Shown piece after piece: positions 13,471 to 19,944 of a stretch of 21,948 nt of DNA. The DNA comes from an uncultured Candidatus Saccharibacteria bacterium (GTDB lineage Bacteria > Patescibacteria > Saccharimonadia > Saccharimonadales > 2-12-FULL-41-12), in NCBI GenBank assembly GCA_946478995.1, contig CAMLDK010000005.1, forward strand, positions 1-21,948, given 5' to 3'. Position 1 is the stretch's first letter, and every line of letters begins with the position of its first letter. Below the pieces are notes generated by a model that saw nothing but the letters and a program-made list of their open reading frames with translations, had not been told where the DNA came from and did not search any database. Made by a program: the position numbers and the translations under genes.

Positions 13471-14212
13471 ACCGCCAAAAAAAGATTTTATAAATCTGCA
13501 AAAACAGGATATAGAAAAATACAAGGCTTTTGCCCGCGATGTGCTGGGAGTTGAGTTTAATAATATCGGCCTGCTTATAACGGCTTTTACTCACCGGTCG
13601 TATGTAAATGAGCATAAGAAGACGGTATTCGAACACAACGAAAGACTGGAATTCCTCGGCGATGCGGTATTGGAGCTGGTGGTGACCGAGTATCTTTATA
13701 ATAATTTTGATGAACAAGAGGGCGTGCTGACTAACTGGCGCAGTGCGCTGGTACGGACCGAAAGCATAGGCGCCGCGGCCGAAGAGTCTGATTTCGAACC
13801 TTTTTTAAGGTTAAGCAGGGGCGAGAAACGGGGAACCGACAGAGCCAAAGCGCAAATACTGGCTAATTCCTATGAAGCTGTCTTAGGCGCCTTATATTTG
13901 GATCAAGGCTATGGGCCGGCTGAGAAGTTTATAAATAAAACGATACTTTCGAAGCTGCCGGATATCCTGGCCAGCGGATCGTGGATGGACGCTAAAAGCC
14001 GTCTTCAGGAACTGGCTCAAAGCCGAGAGAGTTCTACCCCCGTTTATCGTGTACTGGACGAACACGGACCGGACCATGAAAAGACATTTACCATCGGTGT
14101 ATTCATATCCGGAAAATTACGCGGCAAAGGCGTAGGCTATAGCAAGCAGATAGCTCAGCAGCAAGCGGCTGAAAAAGCCCTTGATAGCTATGGGCCCGTT
14201 AAAAAAGGCTAA
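13457..14212 (+). CDS. rnc: Ribonuclease III
   Basis: A 251-residue endonuclease that cuts double-stranded RNA and matures rRNA. The RNase III signature HNERLEFLGDAVLEL (60-74) carries the metal-binding Glu65 and Asp69, and the distal Glu140 lies in NSYEAVLGALYLD. A double-stranded-RNA-binding domain occupies about 178-246 (ending QIAQQQAAEKALDSYG). About 30 extra residues precede the first core helix. ATG 13457 sits inside the NUDIX gene (14-nt overlap) without a strong Shine-Dalgarno, consistent with translational coupling. Substrates cannot be read from sequence, but rRNA and the structured RNAs noted in this window are natural candidates. Confidence 0.96.
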   Translation: MPDFKPPKKDFINLQKQDIEKYKAFARDVLGVEFNNIGLLITAFTHRSYVNEHKKTVFEHNERLEFLGDAVLELVVTEYLYNNFDEQEGVLTNWRSALVRTESIGAAAEESDFEPFLRLSRGEKRGTDRAKAQILANSYEAVLGALYLDQGYGPAEKFINKTILSKLPDILASGSWMDAKSRLQELAQSRESSTPVYRVLDEHGPDHEKTFTIGVFISGKLRGKGVGYSKQIAQQQAAEKALDSYGPVKKG

Positions 14213-14216
14213 TTTA

Positions 14217-14245
14217 TTGACAACAGAGGTAACTTCAGATAGAAT
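14217..14245 (+). promoter_or_regulatory. Strong sigma70-type promoter of rpsP
   Basis: A perfect -35 TTGACA (14217-14222), an exact 17-nt spacer and TAGAAT (14240-14245). This is the best classical promoter in the window. Predicted start near 14252 gives a 61-nt leader with a small hairpin (GTCTG/CAGAC, 14274-14287) beside a GGGGAG (14288-14293) that is 19 nt from the ATG, too far for a standard Shine-Dalgarno. Confidence 0.8.
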
Positions 14246-14312
14246 AGCTAGATATTTCAATTTATTAACTTAAGTCTGAAATCAGACGGGGAGATCGAAA
14301 AATAATCTATAT

Positions 14313-14924
14313 ATGCTAAGCATCCGCATGAAAAGATTGGGCAGAAAAGGACATCCTACATACAGGGTTGTAGTTCAAGATACCCGTCAGTCGCCATCCA
14401 GCGGTAAGTATGTAGCGCTTCTAGGCAGTTATGATCCTCATACGAAACAATCTACGCTCGTTAAGGATAAGGCGGAATTTTACCTTAAGCACGGTGCCCA
14501 GCCATCTGATAGGGTAATAAGTCTGTTCCAGAGTGAAAAAGTCAGTTTGCCCAAGTGGGTGAAGAAGCCGACAAAGAAAAGCAAAGAGCTTCGTAATCCG
14601 GATAAGTTGCGCCGCAACCGTCCGGCGGATGCAACTCCCCCTGAGGCTCCAGCCGAAGAAACAAGCAAAACAGAAGATGTTGCTGAGCCAGTAGCTACAG
14701 AGGCGAAATCATCTGAGCAGGCTAAAGAAAAAACTGTCGTCGAAGCAGATACCAAAGCTGAAGCAGAAGAATCCGGCCAGCCGGCTGAGGCTAGTTCTGA
14801 ACCGGCTGAAAAACCGGAAGAAACGACTGCCGCTGAAAAAACCGCTGCGGACGAGGAGTCTAAAGCGGAAGAGCCTAAGCCTGAAGAGACTTCAGACGAA
14901 AATCCATCAGCGGATAAGGCTTAG
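14313..14924 (+). CDS. rpsP: Ribosomal protein bS16 with a long acidic C-terminal tail
   Basis: A small-subunit ribosomal protein. Residues 1-82 are a normal bS16 domain (MLSIRMKRLGRKGHPTYRVVVQD..., GSYDPHTKQSTLVKDKAEFYLKHGAQPSDRV). A short basic linker follows (about 83-105, KKPTKKSKELRNPDKLRRNR). Residues 106-203, about 98 in all, are a low-complexity tail dominated by Glu, Ala, Ser, Lys, Thr and Pro, strongly acidic and surely disordered. Most bS16 proteins end near 80-115 residues. The reading frame is maintained to a clear stop, and codon use does not change, so this is a real extension, not a frameshift. It has the strong promoter upstream. The next gene, for a KH protein, also has an acidic tail. 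Confidence 0.95.
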   Translation: MLSIRMKRLGRKGHPTYRVVVQDTRQSPSSGKYVALLGSYDPHTKQSTLVKDKAEFYLKHGAQPSDRVISLFQSEKVSLPKWVKKPTKKSKELRNPDKLRRNRPADATPPEAPAEETSKTEDVAEPVATEAKSSEQAKEKTVVEADTKAEAEESGQPAEASSEPAEKPEETTAAEKTAADEESKAEEPKPEETSDENPSADKA

Positions 14925-14938
14925 CATTTTTCTAAATT

Positions 14939-14947
14939 TGGTATAAT
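14939..14947 (+). promoter_or_regulatory. Extended -10 promoter of the KH-domain gene
   Basis: TG + G + TATAAT (14939-14947), a consensus extended -10. Predicted start is near 14954, with a 26-nt leader ending in Shine-Dalgarno AGGAG (14969-14973), 6 nt from the GTG start. It allows the gene to be expressed apart from rpsP. Confidence 0.65.
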
Positions 14948-14979
14948 CAATTCATAAAGTTAAAAATTAGGAGATCCGC

Positions 14980-15471
14980 GTGAGTACTAGTATCGACCAG
15001 CAATTTGTTGAGTTTGTTGTTAAATCATTAGTCAGCAAACCAGACAGCGTCAGCGTAACAAGAAGAATTGACGAAAAAGGAGTTCTTTTAGAGCTGACAG
15101 TGGATCCTGAAGATCTTGGACGGGTCATAGGCAAAAGAGGGGCGACGGCCCAAAGTATCCGGACGCTGCTCCGGGCATTAGGCACAAAAAATGATGCAAG
15201 GTACAATCTTAAGATCGTAGACAACGGCCCTGATAAAAGTCCGGGAAGTGCCACCGAAGGCGAGTCAAGATCAGAAGGTGCCTGGGGCCGTGATGAAACT
15301 GAAACTCAAGCTGAAACCGAAGCTAAGCCCGTGGCAAGTGATGATAAAGATGCTGATAGTAATAAGCTAGCTTCCGACGAGAATGATTCCGATGTCGAAG
15401 AGCAAAAAGAAGAGGATAATTTTTCGCGGACTCGAAAAGAGCTTGCCGACCTAGATGATTTAGATGTATAA
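14980..15471 (+). CDS. khpA: KH-domain RNA-binding protein (KhpA-like) with acidic tail
   Basis: A 163-residue protein. The first 85 residues or so are a single KH domain of the KhpA/YlqC type: the GxxG loop is GKRG (in LGRVIGKRGATAQSIRTLLRALG), flanked by VEFVVKSLV and YNLKIVDN. KhpA proteins are usually about 75-85 residues and sit between rpsP and rimM/trmD, as here. They bind RNA, with KhpB in Firmicutes. The remaining 78 residues or so are an acidic, Ser/Glu/Asp/Ala-rich disordered tail ending DLDDLDV. The start is GTG 14980, fixed by AGGAG 6 nt upstream and by the family N-terminus. The transcript is probably ended by the hairpin at 15555-15585. The symbol is by position and domain; the tail is not part of the known family. 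Confidence 0.9.
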   Translation: MSTSIDQQFVEFVVKSLVSKPDSVSVTRRIDEKGVLLELTVDPEDLGRVIGKRGATAQSIRTLLRALGTKNDARYNLKIVDNGPDKSPGSATEGESRSEGAWGRDETETQAETEAKPVASDDKDADSNKLASDENDSDVEEQKEEDNFSRTRKELADLDDLDV

Positions 15472-15501
15472 TCCGTCTAGTCGTAAGACACAAATTTAAA
15501 A

Positions 15502-15544
15502 ATAAGCTCGTTGCGAGCAATTCGAAGACGAATTGGAGCTTTAT
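15502..15544 (+). other. Structured RNA element between the KH gene and trmD
   Basis: Three pairings overlap. ATAAGCTC (15502-15509) pairs with GAGCTTTAT (15536-15544, one bulged T) as an outer stem. It encloses a perfect hairpin CAATTCG/CGAATTG (15518-15524, 15529-15535) with loop AAGA. A competing hairpin GCTCG/CGAGC (15506-15510, 15514-15518) would break the outer stem. A terminator follows. This looks like a 3' UTR element or switch; it is not a recognised riboswitch. Confidence 0.45.
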
Positions 15545-15554
15545 GTGGTAAAAG

Positions 15555-15585
15555 AATCCGCTTACTGGCGGATTGTTTTATTTTT
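15555..15585 (+). terminator. Rho-independent terminator after the rpsP-khpA operon
   Basis: Perfect 7-bp stem AATCCGC (15555-15561) / GCGGATT (15568-15574), loop TTACTG, followed by GTTTTATTTTT (15575-15585). It ends the KH-gene transcripts; trmD is then started from its own -10 immediately downstream. Confidence 0.85.
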
Positions 15586-15586
15586 A

Positions 15587-15595
15587 TGAGATAAT
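15587..15595 (+). promoter_or_regulatory. Extended -10 promoter giving a leaderless trmD mRNA
   Basis: TG + A + GATAAT (15587-15595) ends 7 nt before ATG 15603, so transcription should start at about the start codon. It lies directly after the terminator U-tract. The hexamer has one mismatch to TATAAT. Confidence 0.5.
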
Positions 15596-15602
15596 AACTA
15601 AA

Positions 15603-16253
15603 ATGAAAATTCAAATTATAAGTTTGTTTCCAGAAATGCTTCCGGCGGTACTTGAGACAAGTATGCTTTATAAAGCAAAGGAAAAAGGCATTGTTGAGTT
15701 TGATTATATTAACTTGCGGAAATTTGGCTTAGGAAAAAGAAGGCAGGTTGATGATATTGTCTACGGCGGCGGAGACGGCATGCTGCTAAAGCCCGAACCG
15801 ATAATAGCAGCCATAGAAGATGCAAAAAAAAGATTGCCTGAAGCAAAGGTTATATTGATGACACCTCGCGGCAAGAGATTTGACCAGGCAAAGGCACAAA
15901 AAATAGCTGATAACAAGACGGATCTGATTTTTGTCTGCGCCCGCTACGAAGGTTATGACGAGAGAATCACCGGTTTCGTTGACGAAGAGATATCCATTGG
16001 CGATTACATACTGACCGGCGGGGAGCTTGCGGCTATGGTGGTTATTGACAGCGTGGTCAGATTGCTTCCCGGTGTCCTGGGTGGTGAAACCAGCGCCGAG
16101 ATAGAAAGTTTTACGGACGAGGAAAAAACTTTGGAATACCCGCAGTACACAAGGCCGGAAATATATCGTGGGATGCAAGTTCCTAAGGTTCTATTGTCCG
16201 GAAACCACAAAAAAATTGATGAATGGCGTAAAAAACATCGAAAACCTAGTTAA
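15603..16253 (+). CDS. trmD: tRNA (guanine37-N1)-methyltransferase TrmD
   Basis: A SPOUT-class enzyme (trefoil knot) that adds a methyl group from S-adenosylmethionine to G37 of tRNAs, preventing +1 frameshifting. Motifs: N-terminal MKIQIISLFPEM (family MKIxIxTLFPEM), YGGGDGM (usual YGGGxGM), LIFVCARYEGYDERI and ISIGDYILTGGELAAMVVIDSV (the SAM-binding knot). I choose ATG 15603, giving 216 residues: it starts at the family N-terminus and is 7 nt from an extended -10, whereas an in-frame TTG at 15573 falls inside the terminator. It is slightly shorter than the usual 230-250 residues, with a trimmed C-terminal domain. The usual partners rimM and rplS are not adjacent; glutamate dehydrogenase follows. 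Confidence 0.95.
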   Translation: MKIQIISLFPEMLPAVLETSMLYKAKEKGIVEFDYINLRKFGLGKRRQVDDIVYGGGDGMLLKPEPIIAAIEDAKKRLPEAKVILMTPRGKRFDQAKAQKIADNKTDLIFVCARYEGYDERITGFVDEEISIGDYILTGGELAAMVVIDSVVRLLPGVLGGETSAEIESFTDEEKTLEYPQYTRPEIYRGMQVPKVLLSGNHKKIDEWRKKHRKPS

Positions 16254-16266
16254 TAATCGGGCAAGC

Positions 16267-16275
16267 TGTTATATT
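16267..16275 (+). promoter_or_regulatory. Extended -10 promoter of glutamate dehydrogenase
   Basis: TG + T + TATATT (16267-16275). The predicted start near 16282 gives a 32-nt AT-rich leader with no good Shine-Dalgarno before ATG 16314. There is no clear -35. Confidence 0.5.
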
Positions 16276-16313
16276 ATTTAGAGATTTTATTAAACTTAAA
16301 TAAAAAGAAACCG

Positions 16314-17570
16314 ATGCTTAAGACAGCAGAGAGAAACATCAAGCAGGCTGCCACAAACTTAGGTATAAGCGACCAGGAATTGGCGCTCATACTCAAACCT
16401 AATAAGATACACAAGGTTAAGATAACTGTCGGAGATCGGGAATATGACGGCTACAGGATACAGCACAGCAACAAGCTGGGGCCGTATAAGGGCGGAATTC
16501 GTTTTCATCATGAGGTACACCTGGAAGAGGTCCAGGCCTTAGCGACATTAATGAGTTTCAAAACTTCTGCTGTCGGCCTGCCCCTCGGCGGCGGCAAGGG
16601 CGGGGTTATCGTGGATGTTTCCGAGCATGACCTTGATGCTTTAGAGAAAATCTCCCGAGGTTATGTCCGTGAACTTCACAAGCATATCGGTCCGGACATC
16701 GACATACCTGCTCCTGACGTCAATACAAATGCCCAGATTATAGATTGGATGACGGATGAATATGAGATCCTAACCGGCGACAAATCAAAAGCCAGTTTTA
16801 CCGGCAAGTCGTTGAGCAATAGAGGCTGCTGGGGCAGAGAAGAGGCCACCGGCCGCGGCGGCGTCATCGCACTAAGAGAATATTTGAAGAAAATCGGCAA
16901 GAACCCTAAAGAAACGACCGTCGCCGTACAGGGTTTGGGAAATGTCGGATATTACTTTTCCAAGATCGCCCATGATGAATATGGGATGAAAATCATCGCA
17001 GTTTCTAACTCAAAGAAAACTATTGTATGCGACAAGGGTTTTGATTTCAGCCAACAGACTTATTCAAGACAAGTTATAGACAGCTTGGAAAAACAAAAGA
17101 CCTCAAAAAGCTTACCGGTAAACAAAATCTTAGAACAAGAAGCAGGCGTGCTGGTCTGCGCGGCTCTGGCGGATACTATAGTGTTTAAAAACTCCGATCT
17201 GATAAAGGCGGGAATAATCCTTGAGCTGGCTAACGGCCCCGTGGATTATAGGTCCCATGAGAAGATGACGGAAGAAGGCAAGGTTATAATCCCTGATATT
17301 ATCGCAAATGCCGGCGGCGTGATAGTCAGTTATTATGAATGGCTCCAAAATAAGAATAATGAAACCTGGGAGTTAGAAAAAGTCAGGAATGAGCTGGATG
17401 AAACGCTAAGCAAAGCGATGAAAAAAACCATGGAATATTCGGATAGGACCGGACTGTCCTTAAAGCAATCGGCTTTTGAAATAGCTATCCAGAATCTGCG
17501 TAAAGATCCTGCCGCCGCAGAAGCGATAGTTGAAGAAATAGAGGAAGAGCTGGTAAAAAAACCGGCTTAA
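16314..17570 (+). CDS. gdhA: Glutamate dehydrogenase (Glu/Leu/Phe/Val family)
   Basis: A 418-residue NAD(P)-dependent enzyme that interconverts glutamate with 2-oxoglutarate and ammonia. Substrate/catalytic block: YKGGIRFHHEV (58-68), K83, then PLGGGKGGV with catalytic Lys95; Asp135 in APDVNTN; Rossmann motif GLGNVG (207-212) with a following acidic-free end, so cofactor preference cannot be decided. C-terminal LANGPVDY..., PDIIANAGGVIVSYYEW are conserved. Length matches the hexameric type-II enzymes common in archaea and many bacteria; symbol gdhA is by function. It has its own promoter after trmD and converges with the ccdA-like gene on the minus strand (12-nt gap). It could supply or recycle glutamate for the aminotransferase upstream; inference. 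Confidence 0.95.
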   Translation: MLKTAERNIKQAATNLGISDQELALILKPNKIHKVKITVGDREYDGYRIQHSNKLGPYKGGIRFHHEVHLEEVQALATLMSFKTSAVGLPLGGGKGGVIVDVSEHDLDALEKISRGYVRELHKHIGPDIDIPAPDVNTNAQIIDWMTDEYEILTGDKSKASFTGKSLSNRGCWGREEATGRGGVIALREYLKKIGKNPKETTVAVQGLGNVGYYFSKIAHDEYGMKIIAVSNSKKTIVCDKGFDFSQQTYSRQVIDSLEKQKTSKSLPVNKILEQEAGVLVCAALADTIVFKNSDLIKAGIILELANGPVDYRSHEKMTEEGKVIIPDIIANAGGVIVSYYEWLQNKNNETWELEKVRNELDETLSKAMKKTMEYSDRTGLSLKQSAFEIAIQNLRKDPAAAEAIVEEIEEELVKKPA

Positions 17571-17587
17571 GCTAAGCGTCTCTTAGC
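17571..17587. terminator. Possible terminator between convergent genes
   Basis: GCTAAG (17571-17576) and CTTAGC (17582-17587) form a 6-bp stem with a 5-nt loop in the 12-nt gap between gdhA and the ccdA-like gene. On the minus strand a run of seven T's follows, but only after 13 or so bases, so it is weak as an intrinsic terminator. Confidence 0.3.
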
Positions 17588-18317
17588 GCAATGTTTCTTC
17601 AAAGTTTGATATCGGGTCATAGAATCCGCGGTCTATGATGAACGTTTCTAATTTTTTATCGTATCCCCTGGCTACGCTGAAGCCGACTATAATAAATAAA
17701 ATCCCTATGATTTTTCTGAATCTAGCGCTAGGATCATTCAGCCACCCGAATTTTTGCACCAGCCCCTGGCCCATATAAGAAACCAGCAGAAGAACGCCGG
17801 ACAATCCGACGGCATAGGCTACCAGGTAGGCTAATCCTTCAGCGAATGAGGTCGGCAAAACGGCGGCGATAATAAAAGCGTATGTGGGGTTGCAGCTTGA
17901 AAACACCGGTCCCAGAGCAAACCCGGTCAGAATATCTCCTAAAAATCCGGACTTACTTAAAGTCCTTCCTAAAAGCTTGTTCGCTTGGTTTACAAAACCG
18001 ATTTTTTGAGCGAATCTTTCCCAGATTGCGGGAAAGAGTAAAGTCAGACCTAGCAGGATGATTATACAGCCGGCTATTAATTGCCAGACCATAACCGGCA
18101 CGCCTAAAAGCGAAGTTGAGGCTTTGAGGATAAGTGTAAAGATGATGACCGAAATGCCGAGACTAAGGCTGATTATTAAAGGCCTTTTCCATGATAAATT
18201 TTTATCGTTACCGGCGCGGACTATGCTTCCGCCTACGATTATCGGCAGTAAGGTGAAAGTGCAAGGGGCCGCAACCGTTAAAACACCCGCTAGAAACGAG
18301 ACTATCAGAAGTGTCAT
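17583..18317 (-). CDS. ccdA: CcdA/DsbD-like thiol-disulfide transporter
   Basis: A 244-residue membrane protein with six predicted hydrophobic helices of the cytochrome c biogenesis (DsbD transmembrane) family, which carry reducing electrons from cytoplasmic thioredoxin to outside thiol proteins. The two redox cysteines that define the family are present: Cys19 in AAPCTFTLLP (helix 1) and Cys142 in FSSCNPTYAF (helix 4). A third Cys84 in helix 3 is not conserved. The start overlaps the stop of the upstream thioredoxin-like gene (ATGA, 18314-18317), so the pair is one operon and almost surely a functional couple. No cytochrome c synthesis gene is near, so a role in extracytoplasmic thiol reduction is likelier than cytochrome maturation. 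Confidence 0.92.
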   Translation of the reverse strand: MTLLIVSFLAGVLTVAAPCTFTLLPIIVGGSIVRAGNDKNLSWKRPLIISLSLGISVIIFTLILKASTSLLGVPVMVWQLIAGCIIILLGLTLLFPAIWERFAQKIGFVNQANKLLGRTLSKSGFLGDILTGFALGPVFSSCNPTYAFIIAAVLPTSFAEGLAYLVAYAVGLSGVLLLVSYMGQGLVQKFGWLNDPSARFRKIIGILFIIVGFSVARGYDKKLETFIIDRGFYDPISNFEETLR

Positions 18318-18799
18318 TTATTTATAAAATTTTCTACTACAGAATCGATCGAAGGCTCATCGTAAGCTGTGTACTTATCAATAAAGTTTCCTTGGTTGTC
18401 AACTTTTACGAATGTAGTCTGCAAGGTCACACCGTACTTTTTGCGAAGAGCCTGGTTGCTGTCATAATCTACTTTATAGATCGTTACACCTCCGGGAATT
18501 TCTCCGCCTTCATATATGCTGCTTTCGATTGCCCGGCACTGCGGACACCAGGGAGCGTGAAAGAACAGATAATTTTCAGTTTTGCTGTCTGCTAATTTTG
18601 CCTGGTCATAATCAACATATCTATCTGCTTGTTGAGACTGAGACTCATCAACCTGTTTGCTGGAAGATTCGGGCTGGCTTGATTGTTCCTCTGTATTATT
18701 AACGGCCGGAGCATCGGCTTTTTTAGCTACCAGAACAAAAACTGCTGCGAAAATTATCACCGCCGCTATTGCAAGGGATATTGCCGTGGTCTTTTTCAT
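18314..18799 (-). CDS. Membrane-anchored thioredoxin-like protein
   Basis: A 161-residue protein with a short basic start (MKK), one hydrophobic anchor (about 6-25), a 35-residue polar, Ser/Gln-rich spacer (about 30-60), then a thioredoxin fold. The active site is HAPWCPQCRAIE, with redox Cys85 and Cys88 (CPQC rather than the usual CGPC). Typical Trx features follow: YKVDYDSNQALRKKYGV and TTFVKVDNQGN (where the cis-Pro position is Thr, not Pro). The domain should face the outside of the membrane and receive electrons from the CcdA-like protein encoded next, whose start overlaps its stop. Its promoter on the minus strand is TG + T + TATAAT (18818-18810), with a leader of about 4 nt. Confidence 0.92.
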   Translation of the reverse strand: MKKTTAISLAIAAVIIFAAVFVLVAKKADAPAVNNTEEQSSQPESSSKQVDESQSQQADRYVDYDQAKLADSKTENYLFFHAPWCPQCRAIESSIYEGGEIPGGVTIYKVDYDSNQALRKKYGVTLQTTFVKVDNQGNFIDKYTAYDEPSIDSVVENFINK

Positions 18800-18809
18800 A
18801 TATTTAACA

Positions 18810-18818
18810 ATTATAACA
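18810..18818 (-). promoter_or_regulatory. Extended -10 promoter of the thioredoxin-CcdA operon
   Basis: Minus strand TG (18818-18817), T, TATAAT (18815-18810), then 10 nt to the ATG at 18799. It is back to back with the dihydroorotate dehydrogenase promoter in a 59-nt intergenic region. Confidence 0.6.
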
Positions 18819-18842
18819 AACGGCAGGCAGGCTTAGCCGGTA

Positions 18843-18851
18843 TGGTAAAAT
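18843..18851 (+). promoter_or_regulatory. Extended -10 promoter giving a leaderless dihydroorotate dehydrogenase mRNA
   Basis: TG + G + TAAAAT (18843-18851) ends 7 nt before ATG 18859. Predicted transcription starts at the start codon; no Shine-Dalgarno is possible. Confidence 0.6.
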
Positions 18852-18858
18852 TACTTAG

Positions 18859-19944
18859 ATGACTAAAGGGGTGCCTATCTATGATCCGCTCAAAACTTTT
18901 GATGATAATTTCGACCACGGCCCTTTTGGCGGATTTGCTTCAGGCGGAGAATATAAAAATTCCGGCGAGCCGCAAAACCGTTTTCTTGGCTTCCCAATTT
19001 ACGAGCCTTTCGGCATAGCGGCCGGTCCTTTGCCGACCAGCAAGCATACGACCGGCGCTTTTAAAAACGGATATGATGTGGTCGTATATAAGACTCAACG
19101 CACGATTCCGGTAAATGCGAATCAGTTTCCCAACATAATCCCTATCGATATAGAAGGGGATGTAACTTTAGAACAAGCCGATAAGGGATTGGTCATGCGG
19201 GATGAATTCAATGAAGATCCGACAAAGCTGACTATTACGAACTCTTTTGGCAACCCTTCCCGAGGCCCGGAATATTGGACGAATGATATGAAGGCTGCGC
19301 TATCCGGCCAGGGCAAGGGCCAGTTGCTTGTCATGAGCGTTTGCGGTACTATCCGAAAAAACCAGACCCAGGATGAATATTTCCAGGATTTTGCTGATGC
19401 TGCCAAGCAAGCCTATGATGCAGGAGCTAAGGCAGTAGAGCTCAATCTATCCTGTCCTAATGTGGCGAATGAAGGAATCATCTGCTATACACCCGGAGCC
19501 GTCAAAGTTATAGTCGACAAGACCCGGAAGCTTATCCCGGACGCTAAGCTGGTTTTAAAATTCGGTTATTTCTCAAAAGATCAACAAGTACTGCTTGAAC
19601 AGATTATAGATAGTATTGCCGATAAAGCCGATGCGATTTCCACTATCAATACAATACCCGCGGCGGTTTATAAAAAAGACGGATCGCAAGCCCTACCGGG
19701 CGAGGGCAGGTTAAAGTCAGGGCTTTGCGGCGCTGGCATAAAATGGGCCGGACTGGACATGGTAAAAAGGCTTAATGACCTCAGGAAAACAAGGGGCTAT
19801 AATTTTGAAATTGTCGGAGTAGGCGGGGTCATGACAGTCGATGATTACCAAGAATACCGGCAAGCCGGAGCAGATTGCGTACAAGCCTGCACCGGTCCTA
19901 TGTGGAATCCTGGACTGGCTTCGGAAGTAAAGTCTAGCTTATAA
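18859..19944 (+). CDS. pyrD: Dihydroorotate dehydrogenase, class 1 (PyrD family)
   Basis: A 361-residue FMN-dependent TIM-barrel enzyme that oxidises dihydroorotate to orotate, the fourth step of UMP synthesis. Evidence: GIAAGPLP (52-59) near FMN, YKT (77-79), the substrate block ITNSFGNPS (126-134), ELNLSCPNV (194-202) with Cys199, the base typical of the soluble class 1 family (class 2 has Ser), KFGYF, STINT (substrate Asn), and GVGGVMTVDDYQEYRQAGADCVQACTG for FMN phosphate. The N-terminal 45 residues before the barrel are longer than in class 1A enzymes (about 311 residues). Electron acceptor is not shown. The gene converges with dihydroorotase and overlaps its 3' end by 11 bp, so the two pyrimidine genes are not co-transcribed. 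Confidence 0.9.
   Translation: MTKGVPIYDPLKTFDDNFDHGPFGGFASGGEYKNSGEPQNRFLGFPIYEPFGIAAGPLPTSKHTTGAFKNGYDVVVYKTQRTIPVNANQFPNIIPIDIEGDVTLEQADKGLVMRDEFNEDPTKLTITNSFGNPSRGPEYWTNDMKAALSGQGKGQLLVMSVCGTIRKNQTQDEYFQDFADAAKQAYDAGAKAVELNLSCPNVANEGIICYTPGAVKVIVDKTRKLIPDAKLVLKFGYFSKDQQVLLEQIIDSIADKADAISTINTIPAAVYKKDGSQALPGEGRLKSGLCGAGIKWAGLDMVKRLNDLRKTRGYNFEIVGVGGVMTVDDYQEYRQAGADCVQACTGPMWNPGLASEVKSSL

Noticed and set aside
15573..15602. TTG at 15573 as the start of trmD
   Set aside because: It falls inside the terminator stem and T-tract, and would add ten residues not seen in the family; ATG 15603 fits the family N-terminus and the -10 spacing.
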